The position numbers and the translations under genes are program-made. A stretch of DNA of 56,134 bases, taken from Nitrosomonas sp. (GTDB lineage: Bacteria; Pseudomonadota; Gammaproteobacteria; Burkholderiales; Nitrosomonadaceae). The number at the start of each line of letters is the position of its first letter. The first letter of the stretch is position 1. The stretch lies in contig JAJFJK010000001.1 in the NCBI GenBank assembly GCA_021774075.1, positions 1 through 56,134 of the forward strand, in the 5' to 3' direction. Below, in pieces: positions 36,326 through 45,748 of this stretch. The notes below the pieces were generated by a model. That model made no database searches. It was given only the letters and a program-made list of their open reading frames with translations, and was not told the origin of the DNA.

Positions 36326-37777
36326 TTAAGCTTCCGGTTTCCAGGATAAATCCAATTCACGCGCAGCTTTCACATCGTCCAGTTTTCTTAATGGCATGTT
36401 GTGTGGTGCGCCTTTTACCATGTCGGGTTGTTCCTGAATTTCCGTCAGTATTTCTTTCATGGCTACAACAAATCCATCCAGGGTTTCCTTGGACTCTGTC
36501 TCAGCCGGTTCAATCAATAAACACTCAGGAACTAACATTGGGAAATAGGTGGTTGGCGCGTGATAGCCCTTATCCAATAATCGTTTTGCCAAATTCATTC
36601 CCGTTACGCCGGTTTTATCTTTAATATCTTTCAGCGTGACAATAAACTCATGGCTGGCGCGTCGGGTCGGGTAGGCGATTTCAAACCCTGCTTTGCGTAA
36701 TTCCACCATCAGATAATTTGCATTCAAAGTGGCGAATTCAGCCACCCGATGCATGCCATCCATACCTAATAATCGAACATATATATAGGCACGTAATAAA
36801 ACACCTGCATTACCCATATGTGCAGACAAGCGACCAATTGATTGTGGTTTTTCTTTTTCAGTGATCCAGCGATATGCGCCGTTTTCATGCGCGACTATGG
36901 GTACCGGAATAAATGGCAATAAACGTTCTGCAACACCGACAGGTGCAGAACCGGGGCCGCCACCGCCATGTGGAGTAGAGAATGTTTTGTGCAAATTAAT
37001 GTGAATAACATCAAAACCCATATCACCGGGTTTCACTTTGCCAAGTACGGCATTTAAGTTTGCGCCATCGTAATACAGTAAGCCACCGGCTTGGTGAACC
37101 ATCCGGCTCATCTCCGAAACGTTTTTCTCGAAAACACCAAGTGTAGAAGGATTTGTCAGCATTAATCCGGCAGTTTTTGGGCCAACAGCAGCTTTCAGCG
37201 CAGCCATGTCTACATTGCCTTCTTTATCGGTGGCGATTTCAACCACTTTGAAGCCACACATAACAGCTGTTGCTGGATTGGTTCCGTGGGCTGCATCCGG
37301 TACGATAATCTCATTACGTGCAAAATCCCCACGCGATTCATGATAGGCACGAATCATCATGACACCAATTAATTCACCTTGAGCACCTGCCATTGGTGTC
37401 AGGCTGACACCAGCCATACCCGTGACATCTTTTAAAATTTCCTGCAAGTCATACATACAGGCCAGATAGCCCTGACCGGTATTTTCTGGTGCCAAAGGAT
37501 GTCTGGCTGTAAATTGCGGTAGCATGGCCAATGAATTACAGGCACGCGGATTATATTTCATGGTACAAGAGCCTAATGGATAGAACTCGGTATCAATTGA
37601 AAAATTCTTTTGTGATAATCGCGTGTAATGGCGTACGGTGTCCATTTCAGAGACTTCTGGGAGCAATGGCGGTGCTTTGCGTTGTAAGTTCTCAGGTATT
37701 TTGTTGGCACTTGCGGCGGTTAACGGAGATTGAGAATAATTACGACGCCCTGGGCGCGAGTGTTCAAATATCAGCAT
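36326..37777 (-). CDS. gcvPB: Glycine dehydrogenase (decarboxylating) subunit 2
   Basis: 483 residues, the C-terminal half of P-protein in the split form. It carries the PLP-binding lysine in [33 protein letters not shown] and [13 protein letters not shown] are typical. With GcvPA it decarboxylates glycine and passes the aminomethyl group to GcvH. It lies 22 bases after tpx in the gcv operon. Confidence 0.97.
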   Translation of the reverse strand: MLIFEHSRPGRRNYSQSPLTAASANKIPENLQRKAPPLLPEVSEMDTVRHYTRLSQKNFSIDTEFYPLGSCTMKYNPRACNSLAMLPQFTARHPLAPENTGQGYLACMYDLQEILKDVTGMAGVSLTPMAGAQGELIGVMMIRAYHESRGDFARNEIIVPDAAHGTNPATAVMCGFKVVEIATDKEGNVDMAALKAAVGPKTAGLMLTNPSTLGVFEKNVSEMSRMVHQAGGLLYYDGANLNAVLGKVKPGDMGFDVIHINLHKTFSTPHGGGGPGSAPVGVAERLLPFIPVPIVAHENGAYRWITEKEKPQSIGRLSAHMGNAGVLLRAYIYVRLLGMDGMHRVAEFATLNANYLMVELRKAGFEIAYPTRRASHEFIVTLKDIKDKTGVTGMNLAKRLLDKGYHAPTTYFPMLVPECLLIEPAETESKETLDGFVVAMKEILTEIQEQPDMVKGAPHNMPLRKLDDVKAARELDLSWKPEA

Positions 37778-37799
37778 GATCAGTTGGCGTATTCTTGAT

Positions 37800-38294
37800 T
37801 TATTTTAAAGCAGCAAGTGCTGCATCATAATTAGGTTCATCGGCAATTTCTGGCACTAACTCGGCATGGATAATTGTGTCTGTTTCATCCAAAACAATCA
37901 CTGCACGTGCAGTAACGCCAGCGAAGGGGCCTTCTGCAATGGCGACGCCATAATCCCGCATAAAATTAGTGCCACGCATGGTGGATAACGTAATCACTTT
38001 ATCCAGGCTTTCTGCGTCACAAAAACGACTCATGGCAAATGGCAGGTCAGCGGCAATAATGAGTACGACAGTGTTGCCCATATTGCTGGCTTGTTCATTA
38101 AATTTGCGTGTAGACAGGGCGCAAACAGGGGTATCCAGACTTGGAACAATATTTAATACTTTTTTCTTGCCGGCATAATTAGCTAGTGTGACATCAACCA
38201 AATCTCGATTAACCAGTGAAAATGGTGGCGCTTTCTGGCCGGCATTTGGAAACACGCCGTCCACTTTTATTGGATTACCTAAGTGAGTGACCAT
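37800..38294 (-). CDS. tpx: Thiol peroxidase (2-Cys peroxiredoxin)
   Basis: 164 residues. It reduces hydroperoxides using the peroxidatic Cys58 ([16 protein letters not shown]) and the resolving Cys92 (MSRFCDAE), with electrons from thioredoxin. It matches Tpx in length, in the N-terminal [20 protein letters not shown] (in substance) and in the 34-residue Cys spacing. It has no signal peptide. It is inserted between gcvPA (40 bases) and gcvPB (22 bases), so it is probably co-transcribed with glycine cleavage genes. Confidence 0.96.
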   Translation of the reverse strand: MVTHLGNPIKVDGVFPNAGQKAPPFSLVNRDLVDVTLANYAGKKKVLNIVPSLDTPVCALSTRKFNEQASNMGNTVVLIIAADLPFAMSRFCDAESLDKVITLSTMRGTNFMRDYGVAIAEGPFAGVTARAVIVLDETDTIIHAELVPEIADEPNYDAALAALK

Positions 38295-38334
38295 AATAAT
38301 TCCTTAATGATAAATAATATAATTTGTATTTTCT

Positions 38335-39687
38335 TTAGCTGAGCGATTGTGCGAGTAGCTCAGCATAGTGTTGTAAATCAGAAGGGGTTTTGGTTTCCGT
38401 GGCGCACACAAGTAGTGCGTTACCAATATCCGGGTAATATTCTTGCAAGTTCAAGCCGCCAAGCACGCCTTTTTCACTAAGTTTCGGTAAAACATCTTTT
38501 GCAGATGTCGGCAATGATAATGCTGCCTCATGGAACACGGGGCCACTGAACGTTCTTTTTACACCATTGATTTTTTCCAATTGCTCAATCAGTTCCAAAG
38601 TATTGGCATGGGATTGTGCGGCGACTCTGCGTAAACCTTCAGGACCGAGCAAAGCCATATAAATCGTTGCGGCTGTAACCATTAAGCCCTGGTTGGTGCA
38701 GATGTTGGACGTGGCTTTGGAACGACGAATATGTTGTTCACGTGCTTGTAATGTGAGTACGAACCCAGGTTTATTATCCAAATCATGGGTGCGGCCAATG
38801 ATACGTCCAGGGATTTGTCGTAACAATTTGGTTTTGCACGCCATAAAACCAAAGTAAGGTCCGCCGCTGGAAAGTGGAATGCCCAATGGTTGCCCTTCGC
38901 CTACTGCGATATCGGCGCCTTTATCTCCCCATTCTCCGGGTGGTGTGAGTAGCGCTAATGCTGTTGGATTAACCACGCCAATCGCTAATGCACTCTTGCT
39001 GTGTGCCCAATCAGTTAACGCATCAACCTGCTCCAGCACACCAAAGAAATTAGGCTGTGGAATAACCAGCGCGGCAAAATCTTCCTTGTAGAATTCATCC
39101 AGTGATTCCGGTAAGACTTGACCCGATTCTGCACAAAACGGCAGTTCAACCACGTCAATTTTCTGATTGCTGACAATGGCGCGAACGACTTTACGATAAA
39201 CAGGATGTACCGTTTTGGGAATCAGTATGCGGCGTGATGATTTATGCGACCGTACCGCCATTAAAGCGGCTTCAGCCAATGCAGTTGCGCCGTCATACAT
39301 ACTGGCATTTGAAACATCCATGCCGGTGAGTGAAGCCATCATGGTCTGGTATTCATACAGCAATTGCAAAGTACCTTGACTGGCTTCTGCTTGATAGGGC
39401 GTATAAGAAGAATAAAACTCGCCACGGGTTGTGATTTGCCACACAGCAGCCGGTATATGATGTTCATATGCACCGGCTCCAATGTAGTTCTGGTAGAGTC
39501 CGTCAGCATTTGCCCGTTCCATCATGAGCCGCGAGATTTCCATTTCGCTTAAACCCGGTGGAACACCCGTTAATTCGCCGCTGATTAAGTCACTAGGAAT
39601 TTCATCAAAAAGTTCTTCAATCGTATTGGCGCCAATACTGGCCAGCATTTCTGCAATATCTTCTTCGGTGTGTGGAATAAACGGCAT
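38335..39687 (-). CDS. gcvPA: Glycine dehydrogenase (decarboxylating) subunit 1
   Basis: 450 residues, the N-terminal half of P-protein. It begins [15 protein letters not shown] and contains [19 protein letters not shown], the [14 protein letters not shown] segment, and [18 protein letters not shown]. It works as a heterotetramer with GcvPB. The split P-protein is the rule in many bacteria. It follows gcvH by 78 bases. Confidence 0.97.
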   Translation of the reverse strand: MPFIPHTEEDIAEMLASIGANTIEELFDEIPSDLISGELTGVPPGLSEMEISRLMMERANADGLYQNYIGAGAYEHHIPAAVWQITTRGEFYSSYTPYQAEASQGTLQLLYEYQTMMASLTGMDVSNASMYDGATALAEAALMAVRSHKSSRRILIPKTVHPVYRKVVRAIVSNQKIDVVELPFCAESGQVLPESLDEFYKEDFAALVIPQPNFFGVLEQVDALTDWAHSKSALAIGVVNPTALALLTPPGEWGDKGADIAVGEGQPLGIPLSSGGPYFGFMACKTKLLRQIPGRIIGRTHDLDNKPGFVLTLQAREQHIRRSKATSNICTNQGLMVTAATIYMALLGPEGLRRVAAQSHANTLELIEQLEKINGVKRTFSGPVFHEAALSLPTSAKDVLPKLSEKGVLGGLNLQEYYPDIGNALLVCATETKTPSDLQHYAELLAQSLS

Positions 39688-39765
39688 GATGGTAATTAAT
39701 AAATCTTAAAGTGATAATAGAAACAAATAAGTTTGTGCTAGTCACATCAGCATAAATTATCTGAC

Positions 39766-40155
39766 TTAGTGTTGTTCATTTTCCAGTAATGTTTGATAAC
39801 CTGTGGCATCAAGCAAACCATCCAGTTCAGCGGCGTTAGATGGTTTTAGTTTAAATAACCAGGCATTATATGAATCCTGGTTGATTTTTTCAGGTTCGGA
39901 TTCCAAATCGGAGTTGACAGCGATCACTTCACCTGAGATTGGCGCGTAGACATCAGCCGCCGCTTTGACTGATTCAGCCACTGCACATTCTTCTTTTTGC
40001 GCAAGTTCACGACCTACTTGTGGCAATTCAACAAAAACCATATCGCCAAGTAATTCCTGAGCATGGTGGGTAACACCGATGGTTACTGTACCATCACTTT
40101 CAGGTTTAACCCATTCATGTGAGTTTGTATATTTTAGGTCTGTTGGAATACTCAT
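39766..40155 (-). CDS. gcvH: Glycine cleavage system H protein
   Basis: 129 residues, lipoyl carrier that shuttles the aminomethyl group between P, T and L proteins. The lipoylation lysine lies in [29 protein letters not shown] and [14 protein letters not shown] are family motifs. GGAG precedes the ATG. The gene order is gcvT-gcvH-gcvPA-tpx-gcvPB. Confidence 0.97.
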   Translation of the reverse strand: MSIPTDLKYTNSHEWVKPESDGTVTIGVTHHAQELLGDMVFVELPQVGRELAQKEECAVAESVKAAADVYAPISGEVIAVNSDLESEPEKINQDSYNAWLFKLKPSNAAELDGLLDATGYQTLLENEQH

Positions 40156-40196
40156 TTTATTGCTCCAGAATTAAGTCGAATTTTTACTGTTTTAAG

Positions 40197-41288
40197 TTAA
40201 ACCAGTGCTTTTCCATTTCTAACGAACGGATATTTTACCACTTTGGCGCGTAGTTTCTTATCCCGTACTAATACACTGACATCATCATCAATTGAGATTT
40301 GTGAGGCGATGCGGGCAAGCGCAATGGATTGGTTAATCGTCGGCGAAAAACCCCCGCTGGTAATTTCACCTTGGTATTCATTACCGTCATGTTGAGCTAC
40401 AACAGTTTGGTGTCCACGTAAAACACCTCGGTCTAGTAGAACGAGTCCAATCAATTGTTGGGTTGCCGGGTTATCTAAAAGGGCTTGCTTGCCAATAAAA
40501 TCACGTTCACTTTTCAAGTCAACTGTCCAGGTCAATCCGGACGCTAATGGCGACGTTGATTCATCCATATCCTGGCCGTAAAGATTCATGCCGGCCTCTA
40601 AACGCAACGTATCACGTGCACCCAGTCCAGCTGGCGCAACACCTGCTGCGTGCAAAGCTTTCCAGAAAGCGGTTGCATCATCTACAGGCAGAATAATCTC
40701 AAAGCCATCTTCACCGGTGTAGCCGGTACGGGCAATAAAATACTGGCTGAGTACCGTTGATTGGAATAATTTCAAATTTTCTGTTGCGGCTTGCGCGTCA
40801 GGGATGACCTGCCAAACCTTGGCGCGTGCATTAGGACCTTGTACAGCGATCATCGCCAGATCACGGCGTGGTGTAACTTCCAGTTCAGGTGCAATGGCGT
40901 CACGTTGTTTGAGTATCCAGGCGACGTCTTTTTCCGCAGTGCCTGCATTGACAACAATACGAAACCAGGATTCTGACAGAAAATAGACGATGAGGTCATC
41001 AATAATGCCACCCTGTGGGGTTAGCATACAAGTGTAGAGGGCTTTGCCAGGAATGGACAGTTTGTCAACATTATTGGCAACCAATTGGCGCAGGAAGACG
41101 CGGGTATTTTCACCTTTAATATCAACTGGCAGCATGTGTGATACATCAAACATGCCAGCATCTTGGCGTACTTTGTGGTGTTCTTCTAACTGTGAGCCAT
41201 AATGTAATGGCATATCCCAGCCACCAAAATCCACCATTTTTGCATTCATGTCACGGTGGGCTTGATTAAGGGGCGTCATTTTCAGCAC
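40197..41288 (-). CDS. gcvT: Aminomethyltransferase (glycine cleavage T protein)
   Basis: 363 residues. It transfers the methylene from GcvH to tetrahydrofolate. The motifs are [15 protein letters not shown]-like ([15 protein letters not shown]), [12 protein letters not shown], the catalytic Asp in [24 protein letters not shown] and [20 protein letters not shown]. It starts with GTG at 41288, six bases after GGGAG; an ATG at 41279 is further from that site. A tandem glycine riboswitch lies 48 bases upstream and should control the operon. Confidence 0.96.
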   Translation of the reverse strand: MLKMTPLNQAHRDMNAKMVDFGGWDMPLHYGSQLEEHHKVRQDAGMFDVSHMLPVDIKGENTRVFLRQLVANNVDKLSIPGKALYTCMLTPQGGIIDDLIVYFLSESWFRIVVNAGTAEKDVAWILKQRDAIAPELEVTPRRDLAMIAVQGPNARAKVWQVIPDAQAATENLKLFQSTVLSQYFIARTGYTGEDGFEIILPVDDATAFWKALHAAGVAPAGLGARDTLRLEAGMNLYGQDMDESTSPLASGLTWTVDLKSERDFIGKQALLDNPATQQLIGLVLLDRGVLRGHQTVVAQHDGNEYQGEITSGGFSPTINQSIALARIASQISIDDDVSVLVRDKKLRAKVVKYPFVRNGKALV

Positions 41289-41335
41289 GGATTATTCTCC
41301 CGAAAATAAAAAATAAGTCATCTAAAATGACCTCA

Positions 41336-41543
41336 CCCCTCTGTCCTTTATACCTGAGAGATTTGCGGATAAGAATCCCGCGTGCCCCTTCGGTGGCTAA
41401 GAATTTTTTCTCAGCACTCTCCAGATTGCCTGTCACAAACGGTTCTTAGGGAACAAGTTGGCTTGACCGTGCCTGAGCGATTCCGGGGGGGTTACGCCTT
41501 CGGCGGCGCTTTTTTAAAAACAGCGCACTCTCCTGCTTGGACA
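41336..41543 (-). promoter_or_regulatory. Tandem glycine riboswitch
   Basis: The minus strand shows two glycine aptamers in series. The first has GGAGAGTGCG near 41531, then a CGCCGAAGGCG hairpin, and AATCGCTCAGGCAC. The second has CTGGAGAGTGCTGAG, then CCACCGAAGGGGCA and AATCTCTCAGG, ending AAAGGACAGAGGGG near 41336. These are the conserved P1/P3 core elements of the class. Binding of glycine should switch on the gcv genes 48 bases downstream. No obvious terminator hairpin with a T-run follows, so control may be at translation. Confidence 0.95.
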
Positions 41544-41560
41544 TAAATGGCAGATTGCGA

Positions 41561-41590
41561 ACTATACATTAGCAAGCGCGGTTTATACAA
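41561..41590 (-). promoter_or_regulatory. Putative promoter of the glycine riboswitch transcript
   Basis: On the minus strand TTGTAT (41590-41585) and TATAGT (41566-41561) are spaced by 18 bases. Transcription would begin about 10 bases before the first aptamer. It is the only sigma-70-like pair I see between the repeat and the riboswitch. Confidence 0.5.
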
Positions 41591-41679
41591 GAAATCTGAC
41601 TAAATTTAGTAAAATATTTAAGCATGTGTATTAAGGGAAGGTAAAATCGGTTGTAACATATGGCGGTTCCTGAGATTAA

Positions 41680-41822
41680 AGGGCATTTCTAAAAATCCAG
41701 ATTTTATCCCAACTGCTGTGTTACAGAAAAAACTTATTGCTATCAGATAAAATATATGCTGCGCTGCAAAATTTTTTCTGCGCCTTGCCTTTGGGCGAAC
41801 TCTGAATTTTTAGAAGCGCCCT
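41680..41822 (+). repeat. MITE-like 143-bp repeat, copy D
   Basis: A full-length copy in the divergent region between the riboswitch and the SDR gene. TAAA precedes GGGC and TAAA follows GCCC, a perfect 4-bp duplication. The element ends 29 bases before the SDR start. Confidence 0.93.
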
Positions 41823-41851
41823 AAAACGAAAATCGTTGTTTAAGGAGAAAA

Positions 41852-42550
41852 ATGAATACTGTTTTGATTACCGGTGTGAATCGAGGTATAGGTCTGGAGT
41901 TTGTACGTCAATATGCAATTGATGGGTGGCGTGTTCTGGCCTGCTGTCGTTGTCCTGAATCAGCTGATGCACTCAATAACTTGGCGCAACAATATGCGAA
42001 TCAAATAATTGTGCATGCATTGGATGTCGCTAAGCATGCACAAATTGAGCAGTTGTCAAAATCTTTATCTGCAGAATCAATTGATTTGTTGATTAATAAT
42101 GCGGGGGTTTATCCATCAGTCCGGGGTGATGGTTTTGGCAAAACGGATTACGAGGCATGGGCTTATGCATTTGAAGTGAACACAATGTCACCGCTCAAGA
42201 TGGCGGAAGCATTTATTAAGCAGATTTCCAGAAGCAAACGGAAAACCATTGTAACGATAACAAGCAAGATGGGTAGTGTTGCTGATAACCGTGGAGGCGG
42301 CAGTTACGTTTATCGTTCTAGCAAATCAGCGGTTAATATGGTAGTGAAAAGCTTAGCTATTGATTTGGAATCCGACGGCATTACGGCTGTTTTATTACAT
42401 CCGGGCTGGGTTAGAACAGATATGGGCGGGCCAAATGGCCTGATTTCAGCTGAGCATAGTGTCACGGGTATGCGGCAGGTTATCAATGAATTGACGCATG
42501 CCGATTCCGGTAAATTTTACGCTTTTGATGGTCAGGTTGTTCCTTGGTAA
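41852..42550 (+). CDS. Short-chain dehydrogenase/reductase
   Basis: 232 residues, complete classical SDR. It has the nucleotide-binding TGVNRGIG (7-14), INNAGVYPS, the catalytic Ser/Tyr/Lys in TITSKMGSV and YVYRSSKSAVN, and the PGWVRTDMGG loop. The arginine after the first glycine suggests NADP(H). It resembles the C-factor/sniffer-like SDRs. The substrate is unknown. A GNAT gene follows after 21 bases. Confidence 0.85.
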   Translation: MNTVLITGVNRGIGLEFVRQYAIDGWRVLACCRCPESADALNNLAQQYANQIIVHALDVAKHAQIEQLSKSLSAESIDLLINNAGVYPSVRGDGFGKTDYEAWAYAFEVNTMSPLKMAEAFIKQISRSKRKTIVTITSKMGSVADNRGGGSYVYRSSKSAVNMVVKSLAIDLESDGITAVLLHPGWVRTDMGGPNGLISAEHSVTGMRQVINELTHADSGKFYAFDGQVVPW

Positions 42551-42571
42551 GTTGCTCATGGATTTATTGAT

Positions 42572-43021
42572 ATGCCAATGAGATGGCAGCAAGGTGATTT
42601 CATTATTAGCGATGATTATGCAGCCTTAGATATTACACTTGTGCACAATTTTCTGCGGCATTCCTATTGGGCTAAAGAAATATCCAGGGAGACAGTAGTC
42701 CGGGCGCTGGAGAATTCAATTTGTTTTGGATTATTTTATAAAGCAGAACAAATTGGGTTTTGTCGTGTAGTAACCGATTGTGCAACCTTTGCCTATTTGG
42801 CTGATGTTTTTGTAATTGAAACTTTTCGTGGGCAGGGACTGGGGAAATGGTTGGTTGACTGTGTGTTGCAACATCCAGAGTTGCAAGGTTTAAGGCGCTG
42901 GATGTTAGCGACGCTGGACGCGCATTGGCTTTATGAAAAACATGATTTTGTGCCGCTCAAACATCCCGAATGGTTTATGGAAATAGCAAAGCCAGATATA
43001 TATCTGAAAGAAAATAGCTAG
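42572..43021 (+). CDS. GNAT-family N-acetyltransferase
   Basis: 149 residues. A single GNAT domain with the acetyl-CoA-binding stretch VIETFRGQGLGKWLVDCVL (about 87-105, the RxxGxG/A motif as RGQGLG) and the preceding strand ATFAYLADVFV. WLYEKHDFVPLKHPEWFME is a common ending in this subgroup. The acceptor is unknown. It probably shares a transcript with the SDR. Confidence 0.85.
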   Translation: MPMRWQQGDFIISDDYAALDITLVHNFLRHSYWAKEISRETVVRALENSICFGLFYKAEQIGFCRVVTDCATFAYLADVFVIETFRGQGLGKWLVDCVLQHPELQGLRRWMLATLDAHWLYEKHDFVPLKHPEWFMEIAKPDIYLKENS

Positions 43022-43105
43022 CTCATATAGGTGAATCAAGTTTACATATTTTGCTTATTGGTTGTCGCTATGTGACAATCCAAAAAATTAATAACAAGAA
43101 AGGAC

Positions 43106-43147
43106 ATGTGTAAGATGGATTTAAATTTTGGGGGAGCAAAATTATGA
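43106..43147 (+). CDS. Possible 13-residue leader peptide
   Basis: An ATG preceded by AAAGGA begins MCKMDLNFGGAKL and ends in a TGA that overlaps the ATG of the next gene (ATGA). The GGGGGAGC inside it serves as the Shine-Dalgarno of that gene. This arrangement suggests translational coupling but may be chance. Confidence 0.25.
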   Translation: MCKMDLNFGGAKL

Positions 43148-43782
43148 ATGCGCTGACGGATATTGTGGTGGGTGAATGGGTTCAGGGTGGTGAAGTAAAC
43201 GTTGGTGATTTTGATGGTTCAGTTGTTTTAGTTGAGGTTTTACAGGTTAATTGTCCAGGCTGTTTCATTTATTCTTTGCCAACAGCGATACAGTTACATG
43301 AGCAGTATCATGACAAAGGTTTGGTGGTGATTGGATTGGCGACGGCATTTGAGGATTATGACAAGAATACCTTGGAAAACTTGAAGAAATTAGTTAACAC
43401 AGGTGAGGTGATTGGAGAAACCAACAAGGCCTTGAATCAATATGGGCTGCTTACTGATGATAAGGTGTCATGGCGTTTTCCTTTTGCAGTTGGAATGGAT
43501 CGTGTAGTGCCGGACAATGAGCCTGTGACTGACGAGAGGATATTGTCTTATATCCATAAAATTCTGCCGGAATTTGACAAGCTTCCAGAGGAACAAAAGC
43601 AAGCCGTGATCATCCAGGTCAGGCAGTATATGCAACAAAAAACCATGACAGCGGAGACCTTTGAGAGGTTCTCTTTGCAGGGCACGCCCTCATCTATTTT
43701 ATTTGATCGGCAAGGCCAATTAAGAGATGTGTCGTTTGGTCAGGTTGAACATAAACAGTCTTTGATAGAGCAATATTTATAA
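43144..43782 (+). CDS. TlpA-like thioredoxin-fold protein, cytoplasmic
   Basis: 212 residues. A thioredoxin/AhpC-like fold with the redox motif CPGC (about residues 38-41, VLQVNCPGCFIYSLP), LVVIGLATAFEDYD, and the cis-proline region LQGTPSSILFDRQG near 178-191. There is no signal peptide, so unlike most TlpA/ResA proteins it should be cytoplasmic. A charged insertion (about 125-170) separates the two halves. The role is unknown; a redox or peroxidase-related function is likely. Confidence 0.8.
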   Translation: MNALTDIVVGEWVQGGEVNVGDFDGSVVLVEVLQVNCPGCFIYSLPTAIQLHEQYHDKGLVVIGLATAFEDYDKNTLENLKKLVNTGEVIGETNKALNQYGLLTDDKVSWRFPFAVGMDRVVPDNEPVTDERILSYIHKILPEFDKLPEEQKQAVIIQVRQYMQQKTMTAETFERFSLQGTPSSILFDRQGQLRDVSFGQVEHKQSLIEQYL

Positions 43783-43789
43783 CAGTGCT

Positions 43790-44395
43790 TTAGTTTTGTG
43801 TTTGATGTAACATTTTCTCAAGCCACAACTCAAAAGCCTGGTGGTTATTTAAATCATATTGCCAACAATGAAAACCAAATTGCCTGCCAGCAGCGATATT
43901 TTGAGGCATGTCATCAATATAAATGGTTGAGGCAGAATCAAGTTTATATTTTGTGATGGCATGTTGATACATTTCAGGTTGTGGTTTTAAAAATCCGGTT
44001 TCAAAAGAAAGAACGTTGCCATGAAAGTGTGAAAAGTCTGGGTATACATACAAAATCCAAGGCCAATGGATGGCGCTGATATTAGAGATTAAGATTAACC
44101 GATGCCCATCGTTTGCAAGTTTGTGTACACAGCGCCACATGGGATGGTTAACGGTAAAAATTTGTTGCCAGGCTTGTTGAAATTGGGAGGGTGTTGCGTG
44201 GCTCTGTAACGTTTTTAGTGCCCAGCTTGTATAGTGATCGGGGTTGATTGAGCCTGCTTCCAGGGCATCTTTTCGATTGAGAACCTGGTTAATACGTTCA
44301 GCTGGATTATTGATGTTTGCAGGGAGCAAACGGGTGAGGGAAGTTTCAAAATCGAAGTCGAGTAATACGCGACCAATATCGAACAGAAAGTTCAT
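43790..44395 (-). CDS. HAD-family hydrolase (YihX-like)
   Basis: 201 residues from the ATG at 44395; an extension to 44464 has no HAD counterpart and is left out. Motif I is FDIGRVLLDFD, in which the second Asp is replaced as in the YihX/epoxide-hydrolase-like group; motif II is LILISNIS, motif III includes GFLKPQPEMY, and motif IV is TIYIDDMPQNIAAG. It probably dephosphorylates a sugar phosphate or similar small molecule. It lies downstream of the presumed 6S RNA. Confidence 0.82.
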   Translation of the reverse strand: MNFLFDIGRVLLDFDFETSLTRLLPANINNPAERINQVLNRKDALEAGSINPDHYTSWALKTLQSHATPSQFQQAWQQIFTVNHPMWRCVHKLANDGHRLILISNISAIHWPWILYVYPDFSHFHGNVLSFETGFLKPQPEMYQHAITKYKLDSASTIYIDDMPQNIAAGRQFGFHCWQYDLNNHQAFELWLEKMLHQTQN

Positions 44396-44467
44396 TCTGA
44401 ATGAGAGGCTCCCCGCAAATGCCGTCAGACCGTCATCTTGAACCAGAGGGTCCAAGGCGGTCACTTG

Positions 44468-44622
44468 CCGGATGCTTTAGGCATTTCCATGTAGGACACG
44501 CACACCAACATCGCTTTAGCTCGTAACCTTTTTATAAAAATTGGTTCAAAGAATATGGGTCTAAACTAACACAGCAGGGAACAATCTTCTAATATATCGT
44601 CCAGGATAGGCAGCACCTTTAA
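44468..44622 (-). ncRNA. ssrS: Probable 6S RNA
   Basis: This non-coding stretch directly follows zapA, the conserved place of ssrS in proteobacteria. The minus strand folds into one long irregular hairpin. GGTGCT (44617-44612) pairs with AGCATC (44476-44471), GGAC pairs with GTCC, and GTTAGTTTAG pairs loosely with GAGCTAAAGC, leaving a large central bulge near TTCCCTGCTGTGTT. An apical AACC/GGTT stem follows TTTG. The length of about 150 bases is slightly short. The exact ends are uncertain. 6S RNA sequesters sigma-70 RNA polymerase. Confidence 0.6.
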
Positions 44623-44659
44623 CACCCGAAACGATTTCTTAATTATTAATTACTGTAAA

Positions 44660-44977
44660 TTATTCTTTCTTGACTAACACTTCATCAAGTTTATTACGCA
44701 TACGTACGATTCTACGCTTAAATTCGCTTATGTCAAAGCTATTGCCTTTGCCTTTGCCTTTGCGCATAATTTGTGTTTCATGACTTAAGCTGAGTGCGGC
44801 GATAATTAGAATGCGTTCTGAGCTGACTACTTTGCCTTCTTCTTTGATTTCTTGGATCTTTCTATCAAGGTATGCAGCCGCTTGCAGCAGTTCTTCGCGT
44901 TCGTCATGTGGGCAGTTAACACTAAACTCACGACCCATGACGGTGATATTCATTGCTTCTTCTTTTTCATTACTCAT
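44660..44977 (-). CDS. zapA: Cell division protein ZapA
   Basis: 105 residues. It has the ZapA fold: ITVMGREFSVNCPHDEREELLQAAAYLD at the N-terminus in substance, then the helix with EEGKVVSSERILIIAALSLSHE, and a basic coiled-coil end. It cross-links FtsZ filaments at midcell. The start overlaps the stop of the small coiled-coil gene upstream, and 6S RNA probably follows, as in relatives. Confidence 0.92.
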   Translation of the reverse strand: MSNEKEEAMNITVMGREFSVNCPHDEREELLQAAAYLDRKIQEIKEEGKVVSSERILIIAALSLSHETQIMRKGKGKGNSFDISEFKRRIVRMRNKLDEVLVKKE

Positions 44978-45167
44978 TGTCAGGCATGTTACTTAAGAGA
45001 ATTTCAAGGCGGCTGGCAGCGATATGTATTTTTTCAGTTAGTTTTTCATTCTTTGCGCTGGTATCAGCAAGCTGCTGGCGTAGTTCACCATTTTCAATAC
45101 ATGTATCCTGATACAAACGTACAAGATTATGAACTTTTTCTTCTAGAGATTTTAGTTCTGTTTCCAT
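44970..45167 (-). CDS. zapB: Small coiled-coil protein, ZapB-like
   Basis: 65 residues from the ATG at 45167; a TTG start at 45209 is possible but adds an atypical leader. Almost the whole protein is a heptad-patterned helix (LKSLEEKVHNLVRLYQDT, then LRQQLADTSAKNEKLTEKI). It overlaps zapA by eight bases. In related genomes the gene in this place is annotated ZapB or TIGR02449-like. Function as a ZapA partner is inferred. Confidence 0.7.
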   Translation of the reverse strand: METELKSLEEKVHNLVRLYQDTCIENGELRQQLADTSAKNEKLTEKIHIAASRLEILLSNMPDNE

Positions 45168-45273
45168 GGCTACAATGTATTTAGAGTCGCTAAAGAATAA
45201 TTTGACCAACGCAGTAGATTAACTGTGTCAGGCACTATAATGTTGATGACGTCAGAAATCTCTTGTTAAAAAG

Positions 45274-45519
45274 CTACAACTTGTTGTGGGTGCCATCGCA
45301 AAAAGGGGCATTGCCCGTTTTCTTGCAGGTACATAGCCACGCGGTTTTATCTTCATCAGCTTTTATTGCCATAGGTGTAAATTCTGTACCTTTATGTGAT
45401 CCATCACAAAATGGTTGAGAATCACTACGTCCACAGGTGCACCAATAGTATTGACGTCCCATTTCCAGTTGAACTTCGATAGGTGAGAATTTTTTGTCCG
45501 AGCCCGATGGCTGATCCAT
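45274..45519 (-). CDS. CDGSH iron-sulfur protein with two motifs
   Basis: 81 residues with two CDGSH signatures: CTCGRSDSQPFCDGSH and CTCKKTGNAPFCDGTH. Each should hold a [2Fe-2S] cluster by three cysteines and one histidine. Tandem-motif proteins of this size are common in bacteria. The role may be electron transfer or cluster transfer. It stands alone between zapB and zipA; the 229 bases towards zipA show nothing I recognise. Confidence 0.9.
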   Translation of the reverse strand: MDQPSGSDKKFSPIEVQLEMGRQYYWCTCGRSDSQPFCDGSHKGTEFTPMAIKADEDKTAWLCTCKKTGNAPFCDGTHNKL

Positions 45520-45748
45520 TTATGTTCTCCAGATCTACTAAAATTGATTTGAGTAAATTACGCCAACTAGTTATTTTCAAAAAGAGGCAAGTAGCGAAAA
45601 CATTATATATAACTATAACTTATTGTTTCAGACATTGCACTAAGTAATGCAGATAACCTGCTGTTATAAAATTTATTTAAAAATGTTTTTTTATTGTGAT
45701 TAAGTGTAGCGGTATTTTGTGCTTTTTCCTTAAAGCTTTTTGTAAATA

